Assembly: GCA_018725565.1 (NCBI GenBank)
Contig: QLUR01000019.1
Coordinates: 1 to 50,991, forward strand
DNA length: 50,991 nucleotides
Direction: 5' to 3'
Origin: Bacillota bacterium
GTDB lineage: Bacteria > Bacillota > Dethiobacteria > Dethiobacterales > Dethiobacteraceae
Under the pieces are notes generated by a model, which worked only from the letters and a program-made list of their open reading frames with translations, made no database searches and was not told the origin of the DNA. Each line of letters opens with the position of its first letter. The first letter of the stretch is position 1. This document shows, one piece after another, positions 27,096 through 35,306 of the stretch. The position numbers were made by a program, and so were the translations under genes.

Positions 27096-27302
27096 CTAAC
27101 GGTTCAATACACCGAATGCCAGCTTAATATTAGCCTTGTACTCCACAATTTTCCCATTGTTAACGTTAGCCGTCATGTTGTAAACTTCAACCCCGTGAAT
27201 GTTATCTACCGTCTTGGCGGCATCCGCCACCGCGCTCCGCACCGCATCGTCCCAGCTCGTCCGCGACTCACCGACCAGTTCAATAACTTTGGCAACCGTC
27301 AT
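27096..27302 (-). CDS. Dodecin family flavin-binding protein
   Basis: Dodecins are small dodecameric proteins that store or buffer flavins (some bind CoA). The 68-residue product has the typical layout VAKVIELVGESRTSWDDAV, then a helix and two strands (VEVYNMTANV, EYKANIKLAFGV). The start is preceded by AAGGAGGTG. The gene is isolated by terminators on both sides, between sigF and spoVAC, so it is probably a separate unit. A forespore role is possible from location only. Confidence 0.88.
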   Translation of the reverse strand: MTVAKVIELVGESRTSWDDAVRSAVADAAKTVDNIHGVEVYNMTANVNNGKIVEYKANIKLAFGVLNR

Positions 27303-27350
27303 TTTTTCACCTCCTTGGCAGATTGTTGCCGCTTTAGTTTGCCCCGGCCC

Positions 27351-27382
27351 AAAAAAAATATCACAGCACCTGCCGGTGCTGT
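27351..27382 (-). terminator. Terminator after sigF
   Basis: The minus strand folds ACAGCACC(GGCA)GGTGCTGT (27363-27382), then GATA and an 8-T run. It starts two bases past the sigF stop. Confidence 0.9.
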
Positions 27383-27383
27383 G

Positions 27384-28028
27384 TCAGCATGTATCCGGTT
27401 CCATAGTTTTTCTCAGGGATTGAAGTATCTTGCGTTCCAGCCTGGAAACGTGGACCTGTGAGATGCCTAAAACCGCCGCCGTCTCCTGTTGGGTACACTG
27501 GCGGAAAAAACGGTAAAATACGATTTTCCTCTCCCGGTCCGGCAAGATACCCAGGGCTTCATAAAGCGTCACCCGGTCGACAACCGCCTCCGCCTCTCCC
27601 TCAGCTGCCGTCACCGGTTGTTCCCGCACACTGTCCAGAGACAGCAGCGGCTGCAACGATTCCAGCGCCAACAACACCTCTTCACGTTCTACCCCGCTTA
27701 CCTCCGACAACTCTCGCAGTGTCGGCTGTCGTCCCAAACGGCCGCTTAGCTCCTCCTGCAGTTTTTTTAAACGGGCTGCCTGGGTTTTCAGCGCACGCCC
27801 GTATTTTATTGACCCCTGCCCGCGCAGGTACATTTTAATTTCTCCGGCGATAACCGGAACAGCGTAAGTGGAAAAAAGCACCCCCCGCTCAGGCGAAAAG
27901 TTGCGCAAAGCCTTCAGCAGACCGAGGCAGCCAACCTGAAAAAGGTCGTCCGTTTCGGCATATTCTCCCCGGTAACGGCTGACCAGGCCTCTTACGAGCG
28001 GCAGGTATTCTTTAAGCTTCTCTTCCAT
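27384..28028 (-). CDS. sigF: RNA polymerase sigma-F factor
   Basis: First forespore-specific sigma factor, held inactive by SpoIIAB and released by SpoIIAA. Region 2 is seen in [19 protein letters not shown], the region 3 helix-turn-helix in [17 protein letters not shown], and region 4 in [21 protein letters not shown] choose ATG 28028 (214 residues), which overlaps the spoIIAB stop by 17 bases. A TTG 12 codons upstream (28064) is possible but has no better ribosome site. The protein is shorter at the N-terminus than the B. subtilis homologue. Confidence 0.93.
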   Translation of the reverse strand: MEEKLKEYLPLVRGLVSRYRGEYAETDDLFQVGCLGLLKALRNFSPERGVLFSTYAVPVIAGEIKMYLRGQGSIKYGRALKTQAARLKKLQEELSGRLGRQPTLRELSEVSGVEREEVLLALESLQPLLSLDSVREQPVTAAEGEAEAVVDRVTLYEALGILPDRERKIVFYRFFRQCTQQETAAVLGISQVHVSRLERKILQSLRKTMEPDTC

Positions 28029-28473
28029 AAGGCTGTTCGGGCTTGCCAGGCAGCGAACCGTCAAAAACCCTGGCCATCGTCACAGTTGTACCCTGACCAG
28101 GCAAAGACACTACAGAAAATTCATCCATAAAGTTTTCCATAATGGTAAACCCCATTCCGGAGCGCTCCAGCTCGGGCTTTGAAGTGTATAGCGGCTGTCG
28201 TGCCATCTCAACATCTTCAATACCGACACCATAATCTACCACAGTGATTTCCAGCCGCCTCCCCGCCAGTGTGGCACTTAGCAAAATGGTTCCGGAAGGA
28301 TTATTTTCGTACCCATGAATAATCGCATTGGTCACCGCTTCGGAAACCGCCGTCTTGACATCTGAAATCTCATCAATTGTAGGATCGGCCTGAGCGGCAA
28401 ACGCCGCCACTACCACGCGGGCGAAAGCCTCGTTCCGCGATTTGGCCGGTATCTCCAGTTTCAGATAGTTATC
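28012..28473 (-). CDS. spoIIAB: Anti-sigma F factor SpoIIAB
   Basis: Serine kinase and anti-sigma factor that sequesters sigma-F and phosphorylates SpoIIAA. ATG 28473 gives 153 residues. GHKL ATPase motifs are intact: the N-box [15 protein letters not shown], the G1 box [10 protein letters not shown] and the G2 region [15 protein letters not shown]. The start overlaps the spoIIAA stop and the gene overlaps sigF, the usual tight coupling of the three-gene switch. Confidence 0.95.
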   Translation of the reverse strand, partial: DNYLKLEIPAKSRNEAFARVVVAAFAAQADPTIDEISDVKTAVSEAVTNAIIHGYENNPSGTILLSATLAGRRLEITVVDYGVGIEDVEMARQPLYTSKPELERSGMGFTIMENFMDEFSVVSLPGQGTTVTMARVFDGSLPGKPEQPYGREA

Positions 28474-28822
28474 CATCCTCTCCCCCCCAGAGGTCATCCA
28501 GCGCTTCCTGTTCCGTCCCAAATACCGGGATGCGCGATGTCAGGCCACCCAGTTCAAAGACACGCCGCACCGGCGGACGCAAAGAACAGGCCAAGACCTT
28601 GCCGCCTTTTTCCCTGACAGCTTTATAGCGACCGAGAATCATGCCAAACCCTGAACTGTCCATAAAATCCACGTCCCTAAAGTTAAACAGCACATTTTTA
28701 ATTTTGTTTTCCGCCAGCTTCGCATCAATTTCCATACGTAAGCCGGTTGCGGCATGGTGATCCAATTCTCCACGCATTTGCACTACCAGCGTTTCCCCTT
28801 TGGCTCTTATCCTCACCTGCAC
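28469..28822 (-). CDS. spoIIAA: Anti-anti-sigma F factor SpoIIAA
   Basis: STAS-domain protein whose unphosphorylated form frees sigma-F from SpoIIAB. The phosphorylatable serine is in [20 protein letters not shown] 28822 is chosen because GAGGTGG lies 5 bases upstream and it gives 117 residues, the length of the B. subtilis protein. The longer open frame to 28882 adds an unrelated N-terminus. It is first in the spoIIAA-spoIIAB-sigF operon, separated from dacF by a terminator. Confidence 0.94.
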   Translation of the reverse strand: MQVRIRAKGETLVVQMRGELDHHAATGLRMEIDAKLAENKIKNVLFNFRDVDFMDSSGFGMILGRYKAVREKGGKVLACSLRPPVRRVFELGGLTSRIPVFGTEQEALDDLWGGEDG

Positions 28823-28838
28823 CAAGGCCACCTCTGCC

Positions 28839-28845
28839 TGTCGAT
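28839..28845 (+). promoter_or_regulatory. Possible Spo0A box near the spoIIA start
   Basis: TGTCGAT matches six of seven positions of the Spo0A box (TGTCGAA) and sits 17 bases before the spoIIAA start. Spo0A control of spoIIA is known in other spore-formers. I found no convincing sigma-H promoter beside it, so this is tentative. Confidence 0.3.
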
Positions 28846-28900
28846 AAATATTAACAGAGATATTTCTCCATTTATCTGGCAATCCCTGCCTGTTAAGGCA

Positions 28901-28935
28901 AATAAAAATAGCGGGTAATATATTCTTTCCCGCTA
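28901..28935 (-). terminator. Terminator after dacF
   Basis: The minus strand pairs TAGCGGG (28929-28935) with CCCGCTA (28909-28915), followed by TTTTTATTT. It separates dacF from spoIIAA, unlike B. subtilis, where dacF reads into the spoIIA operon. Confidence 0.8.
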
Positions 28936-28942
28936 CTGCTGC

Positions 28943-30142
28943 TTAGCGTCCGAACCGTATCCATCGTTCCAGAAATCGTCGTAAGAAATCAAAGTAGGAA
29001 GCTCTTGCCACATCCCGAGCAGGCACCAGAGCCACTCGGCCCAGTTCCGTACCGTCTTTTCCCTCTGCCAGCAGGAACCCGACTTCCCGGCCGGCAAAAA
29101 GCGGCGCCGGCAGTCGCTCAGGAACAGTTATTTTTCTGTTGAAGGCCGCCTTTTCCCCTTTTCTGAGCAACAGCGCCAAATTGTCCGCCGCCACAAGCTC
29201 CACACTCTCCTGCTGCCCCTTATCAACAGCCAGGGAAGCTACTGCCTGACCCTTGTGTACCACCGGCAGGCTCACATAATTGGCAAAACCGTAATCGAGA
29301 AGCTTCCGGGTCTGGTCAAACAACACCGACCGCTCCGGTGCGCCCATCATCACCGCCAGCAGGCGTGTTTCACCGCGCTTGGCAGTTGCAGCCACACAGC
29401 TGCCCGCCGCTGCAGTATAACCGGTTTTCAGGCCGTCCGCACCCTGGTAAAAGCGGATCAGGCGGTTAGAGTTGCTCAGGAAAACGCCCTCTTGTTTCCT
29501 GATTTTGCCCTTCAAAAACTGTTCATCCATCCAAATCGTTAACCACTCATGAATTTTCGGATGTCGCAACAATTCCAGTGACATCAAGGCAATATCATAA
29601 GCCGTGGTATAATGGCTGTCATCGTGCAGACCATGGGGGTTGACAAAACGGCTGTTTATCATCCCAAGAGCAGCGGCTTTCCTGTTCATTTCCAAGACAA
29701 ATGCTTCCCCAGTTCCAGACAAATGTTCAGCCAACGCCACAGCGGCATCATTGGCCGAGCCTACACCGACACCAATCAGCAGGTCCTGGACTGAAACACG
29801 GTCGCCAGGAGCCAGAAAGAGCTGCGCCCCCCCCAGACGGGCCGCTTCTTCACTGATATTTACCATCTCCTGCAGGTTCACCTTACCGGCAGCGAGCGCT
29901 TCCATAGCCAGAAGCATGGTCATGACCTTTGTAATGCTGGCGGGGTAGACACGTTCGTGGATGTTTTCAGCGTAAAGAAGCTGACGGCTGCCGGTATCCA
30001 TCAGCAAAGCAGCTTTAGCCAGAAAGGCGAACTCGGGAGCGTCCGCCGCCTGCCTCTGCCTTTCCGCACGCAGACAGGCCGGACTGGCCAACACTGTCAG
30101 AAGCATGGCGGCCAGCAGGCAACAAGATATTTTTCTAAACAT
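28943..30142 (-). CDS. dacF: D-alanyl-D-alanine carboxypeptidase DacF
   Basis: Low-molecular-weight penicillin-binding protein that trims peptidoglycan stem peptides; DacF acts on the forespore side of the cortex. The 399-residue protein has a signal peptide (about 1-26), the serine of SITK at S69, the SAN motif (GVGSANDAA) and KTG (DGLKTGYTAAAGS). A C-terminal PBP5-like domain and a short amphipathic tail ending in RFLERWIRFGR, a likely membrane anchor, follow. It sits next to the spoIIA operon as in other spore-formers, but with a terminator in between. Confidence 0.92.
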   Translation of the reverse strand: MFRKISCCLLAAMLLTVLASPACLRAERQRQAADAPEFAFLAKAALLMDTGSRQLLYAENIHERVYPASITKVMTMLLAMEALAAGKVNLQEMVNISEEAARLGGAQLFLAPGDRVSVQDLLIGVGVGSANDAAVALAEHLSGTGEAFVLEMNRKAAALGMINSRFVNPHGLHDDSHYTTAYDIALMSLELLRHPKIHEWLTIWMDEQFLKGKIRKQEGVFLSNSNRLIRFYQGADGLKTGYTAAAGSCVAATAKRGETRLLAVMMGAPERSVLFDQTRKLLDYGFANYVSLPVVHKGQAVASLAVDKGQQESVELVAADNLALLLRKGEKAAFNRKITVPERLPAPLFAGREVGFLLAEGKDGTELGRVALVPARDVARASYFDFLRRFLERWIRFGR

Positions 30143-30185
30143 ACAAATTCCCCCTGCCTTTTTAGCGTCCCTTTTTCCGGGACAC

Positions 30186-30217
30186 CATTATTTTTTGACA
30201 GGGGGAAGAAATTATAC
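30186..30217 (-). promoter_or_regulatory. Possible forespore-type promoter of dacF
   Basis: The minus strand has GTATA (30213-30217), matching the -35 element of sigma-F/G promoters, and an AATAAT-containing stretch about 17-20 bases later. The same GTATAAT could instead be a lone sigma-A -10 box. Weak evidence. Confidence 0.25.
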
Positions 30218-30236
30218 CGTCCTAAGTTTAGAGAAA

Positions 30237-30920
30237 TTACTTACCTGAACTTAAAACCAGCACTTCCCTGACCAGCTTTTCAACTCCTGCGGCAACTTCC
30301 GCAATTCCGGTAGCCAGCATATAGGCCGGCGTAGAAACCAGCCTGTTTTTCTCGTCCACTGCAACTTCATCAACTTTGCAGTCGAGATGTTTCCCGCCCA
30401 TCGCTTCAATGGCAGCAGCTGTCTGCCGGTCAGAGCCGATGGTCAGCAGTGGCCGGTACTCACCCAGCACCTTGGCCGCGATGACCGGCGCGATGCAGAT
30501 AAAGCCCATTGGTTTCCGGGCAGCGTACATTTCTTTGATCAATCGCTCCGTTTCCTGCTCCACCGCACAGTCCTGTCCTTTAAACGCAAAATCCGACAAA
30601 TTTTTGGCGGCGCCATAGCCACCGGGGAAAATCAGCAGGTCCAGGTCTTCCGCGCCGATCTCCTCAATCTTCCTGATCTCACCTCTGGCAATGCGCGCTC
30701 CTTCCGTGAGCATGTTTCTCGTTTCCCCGACGGCTTCCTGCCCGCTGAGATGGTCTACCACCTGACGCTGCGGCTTGCCGGGCGCTAGGCAGACAATCTT
30801 AGCTCCGGCCCTGTCCAGAGCCAGTAAAGTCAGCACCGCTTCATGAATTTCAGCCCCGTCATAGACCCCGCAGCCCGCCAGGACTACACCGGCACGTTTT
30901 CCTTGATGTTTCATTCTCAC
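30237..30920 (-). CDS. elbB: ElbB-like DJ-1/PfpI superfamily protein
   Basis: Resembles ElbB, a DJ-1/PfpI-fold protein with glyoxalase III activity in E. coli. The start AGVVLAGCGVYDGAEIHEAV, the acidic residue before the elbow (FPGGYGAAKNLSDFAF) and the FICIAPVIAAKVLG region with its cysteine are visible in the 227-residue product. GTG 30920 and ATG 30914 are both possible starts behind GGGGAGG. It lies between spo0M and dacF; no functional link to sporulation is apparent. Confidence 0.85.
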   Translation of the reverse strand: MRMKHQGKRAGVVLAGCGVYDGAEIHEAVLTLLALDRAGAKIVCLAPGKPQRQVVDHLSGQEAVGETRNMLTEGARIARGEIRKIEEIGAEDLDLLIFPGGYGAAKNLSDFAFKGQDCAVEQETERLIKEMYAARKPMGFICIAPVIAAKVLGEYRPLLTIGSDRQTAAAIEAMGGKHLDCKVDEVAVDEKNRLVSTPAYMLATGIAEVAAGVEKLVREVLVLSSGK

Positions 30921-30930
30921 TTTACCTCCC

Positions 30931-31698
30931 CTAAAAAATCTTGCCGTATTCCCTTTCGATTAAGCCGGCCAGGCGGGAAGCTACTTCTGACGGAGCAGTA
31001 ATCTGCCCATTAGGAAGATGCACACTTACATGGCGCTCATCCAGATCCCAGTCGCTGGCCAACATGCCAATCAGGCCGCGCGACTTTTTGTCAATTTGCA
31101 GATAAAGCCTGATACCGTCTTGCTGCGGCAGGTAGACAACCTCCAGTTCATCCAGCTTCCCTCGCATAAAGCTGGTCGGATAGTACTCAAATTCCTGGAC
31201 CCGGCCGTTGAATTCGCCGCTGCGCGGCTTACGCCTGAACCCCAGTTCCTTTTCAATAGCCTGCATTACTATGGCTTGCCTGCGTCCAGGCAGCACTTCG
31301 ATCAGATCGCTGTCTTTGGGGTCCACGGCCATGGCCACGTCAAGCCCTGTAACAAGGTAGTATTTTGTAGAGGAGGTGCTTACCGGGATATCTTCAGGTA
31401 ATGTATAACTGACCGGAATCGGCTGCAGCTTTCCACCGGCCTCGACAGCAAAGCCAGTGGCGATTGTTTCATGATCAAACTCTCTGGCCACCTGCTGAAC
31501 ATGGTTATCTTTCTTGTACCTGGAGGTAAGAAGCAGCTTAAGATACACCCGCTCAACCTTTTGATCCAGCATGCCTCCTTCCACTCTTAACTCGCCGGTA
31601 ATCTTCTCGCCGGCAGCAAACCTGGATTTAGCCAGCACGAGATCAACGCGGGCACTCCCAATACCAATACTTGACAACACCTTGCGAAACAACCTCAT
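30931..31698 (-). CDS. spo0M: Sporulation-control protein Spo0M
   Basis: Arrestin-like beta-sandwich protein of the Spo0M family; in B. subtilis it affects sporulation and cell-shape control. ATG 31698 (255 residues) gives the family start RLFRKVLSSIGIGSARVDLV and has AAAGG at fair spacing; the first two codons of the longer frame are not needed. Family landmarks are VYLKLLLTSRY, PVSYTLPEDIPVS and the ending HVHLP-like strand at VSVHLPNGQI. Two inverted Spo0A-box-like sites lie about 100 bases upstream. Confidence 0.92.
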   Translation of the reverse strand: MRLFRKVLSSIGIGSARVDLVLAKSRFAAGEKITGELRVEGGMLDQKVERVYLKLLLTSRYKKDNHVQQVAREFDHETIATGFAVEAGGKLQPIPVSYTLPEDIPVSTSSTKYYLVTGLDVAMAVDPKDSDLIEVLPGRRQAIVMQAIEKELGFRRKPRSGEFNGRVQEFEYYPTSFMRGKLDELEVVYLPQQDGIRLYLQIDKKSRGLIGMLASDWDLDERHVSVHLPNGQITAPSEVASRLAGLIEREYGKIF

Positions 31699-31790
31699 CA
31701 ACACCTTTCTTTAAATGATCATCTGGCCCTGAAGCTGTGATTATCCCGTTCACAACGGTCTGTACCTGTGTGCGCGGCAACTGTACATGG

Positions 31791-31819
31791 CGTCGAAAAT
31801 CCGTGCTGCGTTTTCGACG
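31791..31819. promoter_or_regulatory. Inverted repeat with Spo0A-box-like arms
   Basis: In the 265-base gap between the histidine kinase gene and spo0M, CGTCGAAAA (31791-31799) and TTTTCGACG (31811-31819) form a perfect inverted repeat. Each arm contains CGTCGAA, one base off the Spo0A box. It could be an operator for spo0M or only a hairpin. I see nothing else definite in this gap. Confidence 0.35.
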
Positions 31820-31969
31820 TTGCGTATAGTGGAAGGATAATCTCTACAGAGATTGAACTGTAATAATCTTACATGATTTTGCTGCCTGCGTAAAGAATTA
31901 TTTGGCAAGATGGAGTCGAGTCAGCGTCACATGATGGCCTGAGCAGGTATAAATTTTTTTGCTGCAGCG

Positions 31970-33001
31970 TTAGCCCTTGTTTTTGTAATAAAATATCGCC
32001 AAATGACCGCTTAACGCCTCAACGCGTTCCGCAATGCTTTTCAGCCCGATGCCTTTGGTGAAGTCCGCGGAGGCCGCTCGGCCGTTGTCAGAGATGACCA
32101 GCTGATAAAATGCCGGGTGCTCGGTCAATGTCAGGCGCACCAGGGAAGCGTCGGAATGCTTAGCAATATTGGCAAACGCTTCTTTAACGGCCGAAATCAA
32201 AGCATATTTTACCTTAATGTCCGGTTCGCTCTGCATATGGATCTTTAATTCGACCCGGCAGCAAGTAAGGCCTGCCGCCAGCTGTTCTATCTGCTCAACC
32301 AAATCTATCGAAGACTCGTAGAGATTATGGACGCTGCTTCTGATATTATCCATGGCCAGATTAAGAGTTTCTTTAAGGGCGGTAAGCTGAGGCTGTCCGG
32401 GGCTGTGGGTCAGCAGCGCGCCTATCTGCAAAAAAGCGCTGGAGAGCCTGTGGCCCACATGGTCGTGGATTTCCCTGGCGATGCGGTTGCGCTCATTTAG
32501 CCTGGCCATCCTGATTTCGTCGTCCTGTTTTTCCGATAATAATTTATTCTGCTTTTTTATCTCCGCGGCCATTTCCCTTGTTGTGTCGAGCAAGGATAGA
32601 TAATGGCCTCTTAATTTTAAGAACCGCGACGTCCTGTGCTTCTGGACTAGAGCAATTACCGAGAGAATCGCGATAGCCGGCCGGAGAGGCCATGCCAGAT
32701 CCCCTGCCGCCGCCAGCGGGAGTAAAGCGGCTGGCGCCAAAAACTTGCGCTCCGGTTCATACGCGGCGTAAACCATAACCGGTATAAATGGGAACAGGGG
32801 CTGGTGGAATACACAGGCTATCAGAAAGGCGGCGCCGACGGCGAACCTGAATTTCAGCGCTTCAAAATAGGTAAAGAGCCCGACCGCAATCGCGCCGGCC
32901 AATACGGGCACGATATGCCATACCCCCAAAGGCTGCGCCAAACTGATCGCGGTGCAGCAAATAAAGAAAACCGCTTTGTCCGTAAGATCGTGCTTTGACA
33001 T
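31970..33001 (-). CDS. DesK/LiaS-type membrane sensor histidine kinase
   Basis: Sensor kinase of the NarL-partner (HisKA_3) class. The first 120 residues hold about five or six membrane helices, then a linker helix. The phospho-acceptor H179 is in RIAREIHDHVGHRL, followed by a HATPase domain with KEAFANIAKHSD (N-box), ISDNGR and KGIGLKSI. The protein ends abruptly at IFYYKNKG, a few residues before the usual final strand, so the C-terminus may be clipped. No response-regulator gene lies beside it. It is divergent from an ABC exporter operon, a common pairing (for example YvfT with YvfR-YvfS). Confidence 0.85.
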   Translation of the reverse strand: MSKHDLTDKAVFFICCTAISLAQPLGVWHIVPVLAGAIAVGLFTYFEALKFRFAVGAAFLIACVFHQPLFPFIPVMVYAAYEPERKFLAPAALLPLAAAGDLAWPLRPAIAILSVIALVQKHRTSRFLKLRGHYLSLLDTTREMAAEIKKQNKLLSEKQDDEIRMARLNERNRIAREIHDHVGHRLSSAFLQIGALLTHSPGQPQLTALKETLNLAMDNIRSSVHNLYESSIDLVEQIEQLAAGLTCCRVELKIHMQSEPDIKVKYALISAVKEAFANIAKHSDASLVRLTLTEHPAFYQLVISDNGRAASADFTKGIGLKSIAERVEALSGHLAIFYYKNKG

Positions 33002-33033
33002 AACACACCTTTTACTGAAATCTGCTGAGGAAT

Positions 33034-33086
33034 GGGGACATACCTGCCGAAACCGAGGCTGGTCTTGTTGGAACAGGAAGGTCCCC
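33034..33086. repeat. REP-like imperfect palindrome
   Basis: A 53-base stretch begins GGGGACATACCT and ends AGGAAGGTCCCC, arms pairing at 10 of 12 positions. It lies in the 5' untranslated region of the histidine kinase gene. GGGGAC-ended palindromes are common dispersed elements in Firmicutes; here it is a single copy, so the class is a guess. Confidence 0.35.
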
Positions 33087-33097
33087 GTTCATAGTAG

Positions 33098-33126
33098 AGT
33101 TTATCATTCCCGCATTAATTTAACAA
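33098..33126 (-). promoter_or_regulatory. Candidate promoter of the histidine kinase gene
   Basis: The minus strand reads TTGTTA (33121-33126), 17 bases, TAAACT (33098-33103). It is next to the palindrome at 33135-33148. Confidence 0.45.
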
Positions 33127-33134
33127 TTAAAATA

Positions 33135-33148
33135 ATGACAACTGTCAT
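33135..33148. promoter_or_regulatory. Candidate operator in the divergent region
   Basis: ATGACAACTGTCAT is a perfect 14-base palindrome between the kinase and the ABC exporter genes. It could bind the missing response regulator. A TTGACG lies a few bases beyond it, but I found no convincing -10 at proper spacing for the plus-strand operon. Confidence 0.45.
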
Positions 33149-33236
33149 GCTAACACTTGACGCGCGACACTGTCACCACCACAAAATCTGATCTAAAATA
33201 AAGGCGCTTAAGATTTTCACTTAAGGAGGGATTGCT

Positions 33237-34169
33237 TTGATCATCAAAGCTGCAAACATCGTTAAACGCTACGGAGAACTTTTGGCACTCGATCATCTGA
33301 ACCTTGAGCTGAAGGAAGGGGAGATACTGGGGCTGCTCGGGCCGAACGGCTCGGGCAAGACTACGGCCATCAACTGCATACTGGCGCTTCTGACTTACGA
33401 AAAAGGCGAAATCAGCATCTTCGGCAAGCCGATGAGCCCGGAGGCCTACGAACTGAAACAGGATATCGGTGTGGTCATGCAAAACGTTGCTGTCTTCAAC
33501 GAGCTTACCGTGCTGGAGAATATCGACTACTTCTGCGGGCTGTATGTAAGGGACGCGCAAAAAAGGAAGCAGCTGGTCCGGGAAGCGGTTGATTTTGTCG
33601 GCTTAAACGAATTTAAAAAGTTCTACCCCAAAAAGTTAAGCGGCGGCCTGCTGAGAAGGCTGAACATCGCCTGCGGTATCGCGCACAAGCCGAAGCTGAT
33701 CATCCTCGACGAGCCGACCGTAGCCGTCGACCCTCAGAGCAGAAACAACATTCTTGAAGGCATCCTTGAGCTTAACCGCCAGGGCGCCTCAGTCCTTTAT
33801 ACTTCCCACTATATGGAAGAGGTGGAGCGGATCTGCTCCCGGATCATCATCCTGGACAAAGGGCGCGTCATCGCTGCGGGGACGAAAGAAGCCTTAAAGG
33901 AGATGATTACCCTCGGCGAAAAAATCACGGTCGAGGTGAACGCCCTCGACGAGGCGCAGCTCGGTGCGCTTAAAAAATTGCCCACTTTACTCTCCGTGAG
34001 CTTGTCCGACAGCCGGCTGGTCATCAAATCGCTCAAAGGCAAAAACAACCTCGAAAATATCCTGGCCCTGTTAAAAGAGCAAAAGATCAGTTACGGAAAA
34101 ATCTATTCCGAGCTGCCCACCTTAAACGATGTATTCCTGGAGATCACGGGCAAAGAGCTCAGAGATTAG
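33237..34169 (+). CDS. ABC exporter ATPase (system 1)
   Basis: Nucleotide-binding subunit of a NatA/drug-exporter-like ABC-2 system. The TTG start follows GGAGG at good spacing, giving 310 residues. Walker A GPNGSGKTT is at 35-43, the Q-loop at Q82, signature LSGG at 134-137 and Walker B LIILDEP at 154-160. A C-terminal extension of about 90 residues follows. It is first of three genes (ATPase, permease, permease) and is divergent from the sensor kinase, which probably controls it. Substrate unknown. Confidence 0.93.
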   Translation: MIIKAANIVKRYGELLALDHLNLELKEGEILGLLGPNGSGKTTAINCILALLTYEKGEISIFGKPMSPEAYELKQDIGVVMQNVAVFNELTVLENIDYFCGLYVRDAQKRKQLVREAVDFVGLNEFKKFYPKKLSGGLLRRLNIACGIAHKPKLIILDEPTVAVDPQSRNNILEGILELNRQGASVLYTSHYMEEVERICSRIIILDKGRVIAAGTKEALKEMITLGEKITVEVNALDEAQLGALKKLPTLLSVSLSDSRLVIKSLKGKNNLENILALLKEQKISYGKIYSELPTLNDVFLEITGKELRD

Positions 34170-34178
34170 GAGGCCGAC

Positions 34179-35306
34179 ATGTTTAAGCACATCTTCAAGT
34201 ACAGGCTGAAAATTTTACTGTATGACAAGTCCACGATGTTTTGGACGCTTTTGTTTCCCATTTTGCTCGCTACCCTTTTCCATATGGCCTTCAGCCGGTT
34301 GGGCGCCGAGGAGACATTCCGGGCCATAGATACGGCCGTTGTCGACAGCGGGAAAGACGAGGATTTTATCTCCCTGGTCAAGTCCCTTTCGGCAGGGGAG
34401 GAGAGGCTTTTTAACCTGCACCTGACCAGCAAAGAAGAAGCTTTGGCCCTGCTGGCGGCAGGGAAGGTGCAGGGAATTATCGAGACGGGAGAAAAGATGG
34501 CGCTGACCGTCAACCGGCCGGGCCTAGAGCAGAGCATCCTCAAAACGTTTGTCAACAACTATGCGCAGACCGCCTCCGCCGCGAACCGGATCGCCGCGCA
34601 AAGACCAGAGGCGCATGCTATGCTCCCCGCCCTGCTCGCCGAGGATGCAGTTTTTCTCGAGGAACGTCCCATAAGCCGCGCCGAACCCGACAACATGCTC
34701 ATATTATACTTTTCTCTGCTGGCCATGACCTGCCTTCTCGGCGGATATGTCGGTATGACCGAGGTCAACGCCATCCAGGCCAACCTTTCCGGCCAAGCCG
34801 CCAGAATTAACTTCGCGCCCGCCCATAAGTTGAAAATGTTTCTCTCCGGCATCAGCGCCGCGCTCGTCCTCCAGTTCGCCAAGCTCCTGCTTTTTCTCGC
34901 CTACATGGTTTTCGTTTTATCCATAGATTTCGGGGAGCGAGCCGGACTGATTGCGGCGGCGCTTTTTTTGTGCGCGCTGCTCGGCATCTCCTTCGGCGCC
35001 TTTGTCACCTCCCTGGTCAAAGGCGGGGAAGGACTTAAAGTAGGCATCCTCTTAACCGTGAGCGTTGCCGGGGCTCATCTTGCCGGCATGAGTTATGCCG
35101 GGCTCAAGTACATGATCGAAACCGCGGTGCCCCCGCTGGCCTTCATCAATCCGGCAAGCTTGATCACCGACACCTTCTACGCGCTCTACTATTTTGACAC
35201 CTACGGCCGGTTTATAGAGAACACCGTCTGGTTGGCCGCATTCACGGCGGTTTTTGCCGGCGCGACCTACTTCGTGATCAGGAGGAGAAAATATGCCAGT
35301 CTTTAG
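34179..35306 (+). CDS. ABC-2 type permease (system 1, first)
   Basis: Membrane subunit of 375 residues. It has one N-terminal helix (about 20-38), a long external loop (about 40-170) and five to six helices in the C-terminal half, as in the YhgE/DrrB-like ABC2_membrane_3 family. It follows the ATPase by 9 bases and overlaps the next permease by 14 bases, indicating a heterodimeric channel. The exported compound cannot be inferred. Confidence 0.88.
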   Translation: MFKHIFKYRLKILLYDKSTMFWTLLFPILLATLFHMAFSRLGAEETFRAIDTAVVDSGKDEDFISLVKSLSAGEERLFNLHLTSKEEALALLAAGKVQGIIETGEKMALTVNRPGLEQSILKTFVNNYAQTASAANRIAAQRPEAHAMLPALLAEDAVFLEERPISRAEPDNMLILYFSLLAMTCLLGGYVGMTEVNAIQANLSGQAARINFAPAHKLKMFLSGISAALVLQFAKLLLFLAYMVFVLSIDFGERAGLIAAALFLCALLGISFGAFVTSLVKGGEGLKVGILLTVSVAGAHLAGMSYAGLKYMIETAVPPLAFINPASLITDTFYALYYFDTYGRFIENTVWLAAFTAVFAGATYFVIRRRKYASL

